From positions 4,261 to 68,260 of the forward strand of contig JAZOOQ010000006.1 of the NCBI GenBank assembly GCA_045655105.1: a stretch of 64,000 nucleotides of DNA. The letters run 5' to 3'. A program made the translations under genes and the position numbers. Under the pieces are notes generated by a model. It was given only the letters and a program-made list of their open reading frames with translations. It did not search any database and was not told the DNA's origin. Of the stretch, positions 8,443 to 15,086 are shown one piece after another (within the stretch, counting starts at the first letter, position 1; the number at the start of each line of letters is the position of its first letter). The stretch is from RGIG4140 sp045655105. Lineage in GTDB: Bacteria; Pseudomonadota; Alphaproteobacteria; CAAHEQ01; UBA3637.

Positions 8443-8458
8443 CTAAACATATGTTTAG
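8443..8458. promoter_or_regulatory. 16-bp palindrome upstream of recombinase copy 1
   Basis: CTAAACATATGTTTAG is a perfect palindrome 34 bases upstream of the GTG start. It could be an operator for autoregulation or a recombinase binding site. Confidence 0.4.
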
Positions 8459-8471
8459 AGACAAAATAAAA

Positions 8472-8499
8472 GTATGCAAAATTTTTTAATTTTACATAC
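8472..8499 (-). terminator. AT-rich hairpin after the radical SAM gene
   Basis: Inverted repeat GTATGCAAAAT / ATTTTACATAC (10 of 11 pairs) with a 6-base loop. On the minus strand it is followed by TTTTATTTT, so it probably terminates the radical SAM transcript. The low GC makes this tentative. Confidence 0.4.
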
Positions 8500-8540
8500 C
8501 CTTATTATATGCATAATTTGTTATGAAATGAAGGAAGATT

Positions 8541-9497
8541 TTATTTAGAAGCAATTAATGCATTTCCGCAAGTGATTCGATCGCTATCTTCTTCTCTACT
8601 TGGAACAAAAACAATCACATCCCAACCTTTTTTAAGAAGGGGTTGTTCAAATTCTCTATAAACATCATAATCATCATAGCTTGTTGTTACATCAAATCCA
8701 TTTTGAATGGCGGAATTTGTTTCATGAATAGGTGTGATTTTCACAATAAACATTTTTGGATCAAAAAGTTCTGTTAAGCGATCTGCATCTAAAATTGTTT
8801 CTTTTGTAACAGCAAAGTTAAGCGTATATTTTCTTCCAACTGGTTGAGGTAATTCCTTTGCTAATGCAGAAATTTCTTCTAAACTTAAACTATTTGAATT
8901 AAATTGAGCATCTCTTTGTGCATTATCTGTTGAATTAATTGAAAATTGAAGACCTGCCTCGCCATTGTAATCAATATTTTTAATGTTGCACCAATCTAAA
9001 ATAAATTGTTTTAACTTTTTATTTTTTTTAGGAAGCATTGTTGAAACAACGGGATGAATTGTTTTTACTGAGATATATTTGTTTGTTAAATTTCTTAAAT
9101 TATTTTTTGCAAACTCCAAAACATTTTCATTGAATGTTGGTTCTCCCATTCTTGCGAAATGAACATTAAATCTATCTGTATAATTGATGGTTTCATTTTT
9201 TAAAATAGTTTCAATTTCATATGAAAGTTCATCAACGGTGGCATTTCCAAAAAAACCATATTTAGGGCAATCGCAAAACTGACATTTCATTGGACATCCT
9301 TTTTGAGTACTGATTGTTGCGACCCATTTTTTTGTTAAATCAACATCTTTGTGTTTAACTCCATTAATTTCGGTGTGCAATCCCAAAAAGTCTGCTTTAA
9401 TATTATTTTCTTTCCCATAATCGCCAACAGTTAAAAATTCTAAACGGCGATCTTTATCAACATAAATTTTTCCGGTATGTGTATGAATGATTTCCAT
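8541..9497 (-). CDS. RlmN/Cfr-like radical SAM protein
   Basis: 318 residues, cytoplasmic. The 4Fe-4S radical SAM motif is C68-x3-C72-x2-C75 (GCPMKCQFCD). RlmN-like features include the MGEPTFN segment, a GLQFSINSTD strand where RlmN has its SLHAP motif, and a C-terminal SDRITCGNALIA cysteine that aligns with the methyl-accepting cysteine of RlmN (ACGQL). It is too diverged to be called the 23S rRNA/tRNA methylase itself; substrate unknown. Start ATG 9497 is fixed by GGAGG 6 bases upstream. It lies 59 bases downstream of the prephenate-dehydratase-like gene, probably in one operon, so a joint role is likely. Confidence 0.75.
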   Translation of the reverse strand: MEIIHTHTGKIYVDKDRRLEFLTVGDYGKENNIKADFLGLHTEINGVKHKDVDLTKKWVATISTQKGCPMKCQFCDCPKYGFFGNATVDELSYEIETILKNETINYTDRFNVHFARMGEPTFNENVLEFAKNNLRNLTNKYISVKTIHPVVSTMLPKKNKKLKQFILDWCNIKNIDYNGEAGLQFSINSTDNAQRDAQFNSNSLSLEEISALAKELPQPVGRKYTLNFAVTKETILDADRLTELFDPKMFIVKITPIHETNSAIQNGFDVTTSYDDYDVYREFEQPLLKKGWDVIVFVPSREEDSDRITCGNALIASK

Positions 9498-9556
9498 AAT
9501 TTTCCTCCATTTGATAGTCGTTTGTTTTGTGATTATAGCATAAAAAAGCAATTTAT

Positions 9557-10111
9557 TCACGTTTTTAATTTAAAAAGTCCAAAAAGTGTTTCATTATCTT
9601 TATCATCTTCAATGTTTTCATCAATTAAAAAAAGATTGTAAAATTCGCCAGCACCTCTTTTACAAATAACAGCATAGTTTTCCGGATATATACCTGTGGA
9701 TAACTTTTTTGCTGAAATCGCAGTGTCTTCAGATTCAATTTCTTTAATTGAGGGAAAATTTTTTCTTCTATATTCTTTTGTTTGATTTAATGCTTGAATA
9801 TGAGAAGCGATAAAACCAATTTTTGAATTTTTATTTTTTTTGAATAAGGAATGATGGATTGGAAGATAAAGTGAATCTATAAGTTCAATGTTTTCTGTGA
9901 GTGCGTCTGTTGTTTCTTTAACAACTCCAGCAATTTTATTTTGAATTGCTAAAACTCCATAATCTATTTTTTTATTTATAAGGGCTGAGACAACATTTTG
10001 TGATGTGATGAGAGGAATAAATTGATTAGTTTTCAATCCATGTGTTTTTGCAAATTGAATAGCTGCTTCTTCTGAATTTGAAAATAAATCACCTTGAAAC
10101 CCGATTTTCAT
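9557..10111 (-). CDS. Prephenate-dehydratase-like protein, catalytic motif altered
   Basis: 184 residues resembling the prephenate dehydratase domain of PheA. It has KIGFQGDLFSNSEEAA at the start, KKIDYGVLAIQNKIAGVV (family DYGVxPIENS), SHIQALNQ (family SHPQAL) and ESEDTAISAKKL (family STAxAA). The catalytic TRF motif near the end reads TLF, so the arginine is missing. There is no ACT regulatory domain and no chorismate mutase. It may be a non-catalytic or repurposed ligand-binding protein. Start ATG 10111 follows AAAGGAG by 6 bases; a longer in-frame extension would overlap the divergent permease gene and is rejected. First gene of a two-gene operon with the radical SAM protein. Confidence 0.7.
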   Translation of the reverse strand: MKIGFQGDLFSNSEEAAIQFAKTHGLKTNQFIPLITSQNVVSALINKKIDYGVLAIQNKIAGVVKETTDALTENIELIDSLYLPIHHSLFKKNKNSKIGFIASHIQALNQTKEYRRKNFPSIKEIESEDTAISAKKLSTGIYPENYAVICKRGAGEFYNLFLIDENIEDDKDNETLFGLFKLKT

Positions 10112-10142
10112 TTTTTGCTCCTTTATTGTTATTAATAATTTG

Positions 10143-10171
10143 TTATTAACATAAAGATAAAAAGTTGTCAA
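10143..10171 (-). promoter_or_regulatory. Promoter of the PDT-like / radical SAM operon
   Basis: On the minus strand TTGACA (10166-10171), 17-base spacer, TAATAA (10143-10148). The leader to the ATG at 10111 is about 25 bases. Confidence 0.6.
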
Positions 10172-10294
10172 GTTGTTTTTTAAGTGTTTTATTAAAACAA
10201 TTTGTTTAAGAGTAAAACATCTTGACATTTTTAAAGAAATACTTCCATATTGAAAAAAGAATATGATATTTTTTATCAGTAAAGGATTATTTTT

Positions 10295-11326
10295 ATGTTT
10301 AGTATTTCTGAATTTATTAAAGTGAATAGAGTTTATTTTATTTGGGCTGTTTTTTTGAGCACACTTTATTTGTTTAGAAGTATGTTTGGCCTTGTTTTCA
10401 TGACCTTTATTATGTGTTTTATTTTTGCAAGTATTGGGCATAAAATTCGGCGTAAATATCATTGGAATAGAAGAATTATTGTTGTTTCTTTATATTTACT
10501 CTTTTTGCTTTTTGAAATTTTATTTGTTGCGGTTGTTCCCAGCAAGTTAATAAATGAAACAATTAGTTTTACTGAGCAATTACCAAAAACAATTTATTTC
10601 TTTAAAAATTGGATTGATACGCATACGCAAGACAATGAAATTCTTTCTATGATTGTTGATCAACTTTCAATGAATATTTCGCCGGATAAAGCATTAATGA
10701 GAGCTTGGAGTATGTCTTTATCATTTTTGCATGTTGGGATACATTATATCGGTTGGTTTTTCTTAGCAATGTTATTTAGTTTTCTGATTCTTTTAGATTT
10801 GCCAACTTTATCTTTAGGTATTAGAAAATTGCGTGATACAAAATTGGCAGAAACATATAAAGAAATTGCAGGAAGCGTTGTTTTATTTGCTAAAGTTGTT
10901 GGTGAAAATTTTAGAGCCCAATTAATTATTTCTGCGATTAATACTTGTTTAACAGCGATTGGTCTTTATGCCCTTGGAATAAATGCAATTGCTCTTTTAT
11001 GCACAATTGTTTTTATTTGTGGATTAATTCCAGTTTTAGGTATGATTATTTCATCTGTTCCAATTCTTTTAATGGCGGTAAATAGTGGAGGGATGATGTT
11101 GGGCTTGTGGGCTTTTATGATGATTGTTTTTATTCATATTTTAGAAGCATATGTATTAAATCCAAGAATAGTATCTTCCGTGATGCATATTAACCCTGTT
11201 ATGACTCTTATTATTCTTTATATTGCACATAGTTTTTTAGGGATTTGGGGTATGCTTTTAGGTGTTCCAATCGCGGTTTATTTCTATCGTAAAATTAATG
11301 TGTTACCAATAAAGAATGCGGAGTGA
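10295..11326 (+). CDS. AI-2E family (PerM/YdgG-like) membrane transporter
   Basis: 343 residues with about eight hydrophobic segments. The family pattern is clear in the second half: GLIPVLGMIISSVPILLMA, then HILEAYVLNPRIVSSVMHINPVMTLI, then LGIWGMLLGVPIAVYFYR. Members are inner-membrane permeases. Some export AI-2 or act in Na+/H+ exchange; most, including this one, have no proven substrate. The basic PKTI...KNWIDTH loop between the early helices is typical. The ATG is preceded by TAAAGGATTATTTTT. Divergent from the PDT-like operon, with TTGACA at 10222-10227 as a possible -35 element. Confidence 0.85.
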   Translation: MFSISEFIKVNRVYFIWAVFLSTLYLFRSMFGLVFMTFIMCFIFASIGHKIRRKYHWNRRIIVVSLYLLFLLFEILFVAVVPSKLINETISFTEQLPKTIYFFKNWIDTHTQDNEILSMIVDQLSMNISPDKALMRAWSMSLSFLHVGIHYIGWFFLAMLFSFLILLDLPTLSLGIRKLRDTKLAETYKEIAGSVVLFAKVVGENFRAQLIISAINTCLTAIGLYALGINAIALLCTIVFICGLIPVLGMIISSVPILLMAVNSGGMMLGLWAFMMIVFIHILEAYVLNPRIVSSVMHINPVMTLIILYIAHSFLGIWGMLLGVPIAVYFYRKINVLPIKNAE

Positions 11327-11334
11327 AAATTAAA

Positions 11335-11359
11335 AAAAAGCGCTTAAAAGCGCTTTTTT
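11335..11359. terminator. Terminator after the permease gene
   Basis: Stem AAAAAGCGCT / AGCGCTTTTT around a short TAAA loop. T-rich tails on both strands allow it to serve also as the terminator of the minus-strand tRNA-3'-like remnant that follows. Confidence 0.75.
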
Positions 11360-11364
11360 ATTTT

Positions 11365-11416
11365 TGGCGATCCCACTGCGATAAATCTCGAACTTTTCCT
11401 TGTGCGTCAGACTATT
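11365..11416 (-). repeat. tRNA-3'-end-like remnant, left copy
   Basis: Read on the minus strand this 52-base stretch ends GTGGGATCGCCA, preceded by GTTCGAGA, like a degraded T-arm and acceptor end of a tRNA. It is followed by a terminator hairpin. It shares TGGyGATCCCA(A)CTnCGAT, CGAACT and CAGACTATT in the same order with 14656-14789, on the other side of the restriction-modification gene. No matching 5' half is present, so it is not a functional tRNA. Confidence 0.45.
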
Positions 11417-11467
11417 ACCAAGCCACAATGGAACGATATGAAGAAATACGCATGTTCAATAAAAAAT

Positions 11468-14434
11468 TTAATCTGGTTTAATGCAATAACCTGTATAATA
11501 CTCTGGCTTGTCTTTCAAAAATTCAGGTAATCCTGGTGAAAGTAATTTTATACCTTTTTCCTCTAATTCTGCACATTTGAGATTAAGATTATATAGCATT
11601 TCTAATATATCATCTGACCACAATGATTTTGGAACTCCAAATTTATAGCACTCTAAAACAGCCGCATTTAATTTATCTTGTAAATTTTTTAAATGGTTTT
11701 CGCCATGTTTTTCCATTGTCTGGTAAATATCTCTTAAAGATATTTTACAAGTTCTACGAATTTCGTCACGTTTCAAGTAAAACTCTCTTGCACAAGTTAC
11801 AACATTATCCACCAATTTTGTTATTTCTGCTTTATTTTCCTCTTTATATTTCTCAATATTCTTTGCAAAAGGTATTCCGAACTGAGGCCATACAAAACTA
11901 TTATATGTAGTTGTGTTTGTGTATCTAGGATCTCCTTTTAGTGTAGAACATCTTGCGGTAAACCATTTCCAATGAAAATAACTTGATAATATTCCAAAAG
12001 AGTAATCATCCTCAAATGTAAACACCATAAGTGCTGCATTAGGATGAATTTTAGATGATACAAATTCAAATATTGGTCTTTTGGTTACTTGCCCACAAGC
12101 TATATACTTTCTAGAGACATTTATCTTATCCATAAGTGGTTTTCTATCTCTCAAATATGTCCACCATTTATTATAATGATTGATTCTATCATATTTTTTT
12201 ATATTATTTTCTTTATTTTTTTCTCTCTGTTCATCAGCAAGTTCTTTTACTTTAGGTAAAACTTTTTTTTCTATTATTTTAAACAATCTATCATATTTTT
12301 GAATTGCAAAAATATCAAGATTATTAAAATCTATAGCATATCTCCTATACTTTGATTCTTTAGTTCCTAACAAATCATCTGCGATTAAATATGGAAACAA
12401 AACATCTTTATAGGATTCTTCTTTTTGTATAATAGATTCAGCTTCATCCTTTGACAACAAAAAACCCTCTTGCCCGTGGATTTGGCCCTGAAAACAAGTT
12501 TTGTTATTTGTTTTTTCATTGTCATTAGTTTTTTTTAGGTCTTTTGCTTTTGATACATCAAAAATCGGTTTTAAAGAAGATGTAATACTCGCTGGATTGT
12601 ACTCTGTAAAGGTTGCATTCTTCTTTTCCTCATTAGGAACAAGTAATCTTGTTCGTTTGATTGGCTTTTTAGGCTCTTTTTGCCAATTTACAATAGATAC
12701 ATACACCGCAGCAGCTCCGCTCCATACTTGAGAAGATATAGCATCAAAAATTACCCCACCATGCTCTACAATATAATCTAACCCTCCAATTCTTGAATAA
12801 TTTTGTGTTATGGTATTTGTTCCCACAAGTCCTGCTCGTCCATCTTTTTTCAATGTATCATGAGCTTTTCTAAACCACCATACACAATAATCTGCTCTTC
12901 CTGGAATTTCAGGATACGCAGCTCTTACTTGTGCTGTATAATCTATACCCAGTTCCTTGTTCATATCATTATATGTAATATATGGAGGATTGCTTATTAT
13001 TACGTCAGTTTCTTCCCAATCGTTAAATAATGCATCCTTGCAAACAATATTATTATCCATATTATCGAAAGGTAGCGGATTATCAAAGGCTAAAGTCAAT
13101 GATTTATCATTTCTACTCAAAAATTCATTAAAATCATCAGCCCCATATTTTTTAGCAATAGACATCGTTACCTTTGCTATTTCAACTGCAAATTCATTTA
13201 TATCCATACCAAAAAAATTTTTACTATTGATACCTGATACGAAAGTTTTTTTCAGTTTTTGAGAAGAAAACTTATCTAATATGGCTTGAAACACTTCTAT
13301 TTCTAAATGTTTTAATTCTCTATAAGCTATATATAAAAAATTACCACTACCACAAGCAGGATCCAAAACCTTAAAATTAGACAATTTTTTCAATATATTC
13401 TCATAATCTTTTTGTGTTTTTGCCTTTTCTATTTCTTCTCTGAAAGGTCTTAAAATAGTTGGTTCAACTATTCTCATAATGTCAGCTTCGGAAGTAAAGT
13501 GTGCGCCATATGCGTGACGAAGTCCTTTTTCCATGCTGTCTTCAAAAATTGCACCTAAAATATATGGTTGGACCTTAGACCAATCCTTATCAGAAGCTTC
13601 TTTTAATGCTTGTAATTCCTCTCTATTCAATTCTATTGGATTTATTTCCTTAAATAAACCGCCATTAAAATATGAAATATTCTTAAATCTGCCACCAATT
13701 CGTTTTTGCGGATTATTCATAGATTGAAACAATTCATTAAATAAATCATAAGATGAAGCCTTTTCTGACAAGCAATCTTCAATTATCTCCTTAAAAAAAT
13801 CAGATTTAGGAAACAAATTTACATCTTCTGCAAAGAGTGCAATCAAACATTGTAAAACAAACCTTTGAATTTGCGTCTTTTCTAGCTGTATTTCATTTTT
13901 CCGTTTAACCAAGCTATTGTATACAAAAACTAATTTATCTGCAACTTCTCTTGTAACTTCCTCTAGATCATTTCTAAATTTTGGTTTTTGTTCTTCTTTT
14001 AGGAGAAAATTAAAAGCTTCCCATCTTTGACTATCGGAAGCGAGTTCTTGTATTGAAATTTTATCAAGGGCTTCTTTTTGTATGTTCCAATTATAAATCC
14101 AGATTTCATCAAAATTAGATAGCATAATGTATGTTGGGCGTTTTGAATACAACTCATCCCAATATTGTTTTGCTTGTCGCCAGTGATTTTCAAGATTCTC
14201 CCCACCACTCTTCATTTCAACAAGCACTTTTCCTTCTATCAGCATATCAGAAAACTTCGTGGTTTTATCTATTTTAATTTGGTCTTCAAAATGTCCATTA
14301 GCATCATCAACATCCTTATAACCGAAAACTCGCCATAATTTGTTCAAAAAAGTCTGTCCTTCGCCTTTTTCATACTTTTTTGCTCGTTTTACGAAGTCAA
14401 TAAAATCTTTAATCGCCTCTTTATCGAAATTCAT
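11468..14434 (-). CDS. MmeI-like type II restriction-modification enzyme (fused nuclease-methyltransferase)
   Basis: 988 residues combining cleavage and N6-adenine methylation in one chain. A PD-(D/E)xK nuclease lies at the N-terminus: D63, then E73-M-K75 in VLVEMKSGG, the same D-x9-ExK spacing as MmeI. A helical spacer follows. The gamma-class methyltransferase has motif I DPACGSGNF at 358-366 and motif IV NPPY at 482-485. A target-recognition region occupies about 690-880 and a helical C-terminus follows. MmeI-family enzymes methylate one strand only and cut about 20 bases away; the recognition sequence cannot be read here. Start ATG 14434 follows AGAGGG by 9 bases and a consensus promoter lies just upstream. 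It appears full length. Flanked by related repeats and a tRNA, so probably an acquired defence island. Confidence 0.9.
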   Translation of the reverse strand: MNFDKEAIKDFIDFVKRAKKYEKGEGQTFLNKLWRVFGYKDVDDANGHFEDQIKIDKTTKFSDMLIEGKVLVEMKSGGENLENHWRQAKQYWDELYSKRPTYIMLSNFDEIWIYNWNIQKEALDKISIQELASDSQRWEAFNFLLKEEQKPKFRNDLEEVTREVADKLVFVYNSLVKRKNEIQLEKTQIQRFVLQCLIALFAEDVNLFPKSDFFKEIIEDCLSEKASSYDLFNELFQSMNNPQKRIGGRFKNISYFNGGLFKEINPIELNREELQALKEASDKDWSKVQPYILGAIFEDSMEKGLRHAYGAHFTSEADIMRIVEPTILRPFREEIEKAKTQKDYENILKKLSNFKVLDPACGSGNFLYIAYRELKHLEIEVFQAILDKFSSQKLKKTFVSGINSKNFFGMDINEFAVEIAKVTMSIAKKYGADDFNEFLSRNDKSLTLAFDNPLPFDNMDNNIVCKDALFNDWEETDVIISNPPYITYNDMNKELGIDYTAQVRAAYPEIPGRADYCVWWFRKAHDTLKKDGRAGLVGTNTITQNYSRIGGLDYIVEHGGVIFDAISSQVWSGAAAVYVSIVNWQKEPKKPIKRTRLLVPNEEKKNATFTEYNPASITSSLKPIFDVSKAKDLKKTNDNEKTNNKTCFQGQIHGQEGFLLSKDEAESIIQKEESYKDVLFPYLIADDLLGTKESKYRRYAIDFNNLDIFAIQKYDRLFKIIEKKVLPKVKELADEQREKNKENNIKKYDRINHYNKWWTYLRDRKPLMDKINVSRKYIACGQVTKRPIFEFVSSKIHPNAALMVFTFEDDYSFGILSSYFHWKWFTARCSTLKGDPRYTNTTTYNSFVWPQFGIPFAKNIEKYKEENKAEITKLVDNVVTCAREFYLKRDEIRRTCKISLRDIYQTMEKHGENHLKNLQDKLNAAVLECYKFGVPKSLWSDDILEMLYNLNLKCAELEEKGIKLLSPGLPEFLKDKPEYYTGYCIKPD

Positions 14435-14479
14435 GGTATAACCCTCTGTAAGTTGATGATTACAAGCTCTTAATATTAC

Positions 14480-14508
14480 CTTATACAGATAATTAATAAT
14501 CAAGTCAA
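14480..14508 (-). promoter_or_regulatory. Promoter of the MmeI-like gene
   Basis: Minus strand TTGACT (14503-14508), 17-base spacer, TATAAG (14480-14485). It overlaps the longer in-frame extension of the gene, supporting the start at 14434. Confidence 0.65.
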
Positions 14509-14625
14509 ACATTTGATATTAAAAATACAGCATTTAAATTTTACTCTCGAACTTGCAAATTAAGGATAAGCATATCTCGTATAACCTTAGAAAACCCTTT
14601 GATTGATAGATTCTTTAAACGAAAA

Positions 14626-14650
14626 AACACCCCCGAAAACCGAGGGTGTT
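14626..14650 (-). terminator. Hairpin downstream of the right tRNA-like remnant
   Basis: Arms AACACCC / GGGTGTT extended by a mismatched CG pair. On the minus strand it is followed by TTTTTT. It follows a CCA-type end at 14656 by five bases, the usual layout of a tRNA gene and its terminator. Confidence 0.65.
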
Positions 14651-14655
14651 GCGAT

Positions 14656-14789
14656 TGGTGATCCCAACTCGATTGACCTCATTTCATTCGGTCGCACGGG
14701 CGCTCATTCGCTTCGCTCACCGGCGTTCTTCCGCCCGCCTCTCGCTTGTAGTCGAACTCTCTTTACAAGTTCAAATCTCTCAGACTATT
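14656..14789 (-). repeat. tRNA-3'-end-like remnant / interspersed repeat, right copy
   Basis: 134 bases that on the minus strand begin AATAGTCTGA, contain GAGTTCGAC and end GAGTTGGGATCACCA. The end points match the left copy at 11365-11416. The middle contains about 80 extra bases that are much richer in GC than the surroundings (around 14690-14760). It cannot fold as a tRNA. The pair brackets the MmeI-like gene in direct orientation, which suggests integration scars or a genome-wide intergenic repeat. Confidence 0.45.
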
Positions 14790-14798
14790 CTACAAAAT

Positions 14799-14826
14799 AA
14801 AAAAGACACCTTTAGGTGCCTTTTTT
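14799..14826 (-). terminator. Terminator of tRNA-Glu
   Basis: Minus-strand hairpin GGCACC-TAAA-GGTGTC flanked by A and T tracts, directly after the CCA end of the tRNA. Confidence 0.75.
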
Positions 14827-14833
14827 ACTTTGT

Positions 14834-14908
14834 TGGTGACCCTAACGGGACTCGAACCCGTGTACCAACCTTGAGAGGGTTGTATCCTAACCACTAGATG
14901 ATAGGGTC
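14834..14908 (-). tRNA. tRNA-Glu (anticodon CTC)
   Basis: 75 nt including an encoded CCA. The acceptor stem GACCCTA / TAGGGTC is perfect, the D-arm contains TAGTGGTTAGGA, and the T-arm is CGGGTTCGAGTCCCG. The anticodon stem CAACC / GGTTG encloses the loop CTCTCAA, giving anticodon CTC, which reads GAG as glutamate. In a genome this AT-rich GAG is the rarer Glu codon; a TTC isoacceptor must be elsewhere. Confidence 0.95.
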
Positions 14909-15039
14909 TTTGTGTAGAAATATCTAACATATTTTTGGTTAAATTGCAATTAAAAAATAATCTAGAAAAGATAAGTGTTTTTATGAATAGAATTCAATTT
15001 ATAAATTTAGAAAGTATTTTCGTTTAAAAATATAACAAA

Positions 15040-15068
15040 AAAACAACCCGAAATTTTCGGGTTGTTTT
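15040..15068. terminator. Terminator of the RNase E/G gene
   Basis: Long stem AAACAACCCGAAA / TTTTCGGGTTGTTT with T tracts on both strands, 20 bases after the stop of the leftward ribonuclease gene. Confidence 0.85.
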
Positions 15069-15086
15069 AAAAGTTTTTTAAAAAGA

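Noticed and set aside
7812..9497. Recombinase plus neighbours as a transposon
   Set aside because: No transposase, no terminal inverted repeats and no target duplication were seen. The recombinase fits the chromosomal invertase group better.
10112..10462. N-terminal extension of the PDT-like gene by 117 residues
   Set aside because: Low-complexity Lys/Asn sequence overlapping the divergent permease gene and the operon's own promoter. The family domain begins exactly at the ATG at 10111, which has a ribosome site.
14646..14897. Plus-strand frames of 65 and 83 codons across the tRNA-Glu region
   Set aside because: They run antisense through the tRNA and the tRNA-like repeat. The GDPNGTRTRVP-type peptide is a familiar artefact of translating tRNA antisense.
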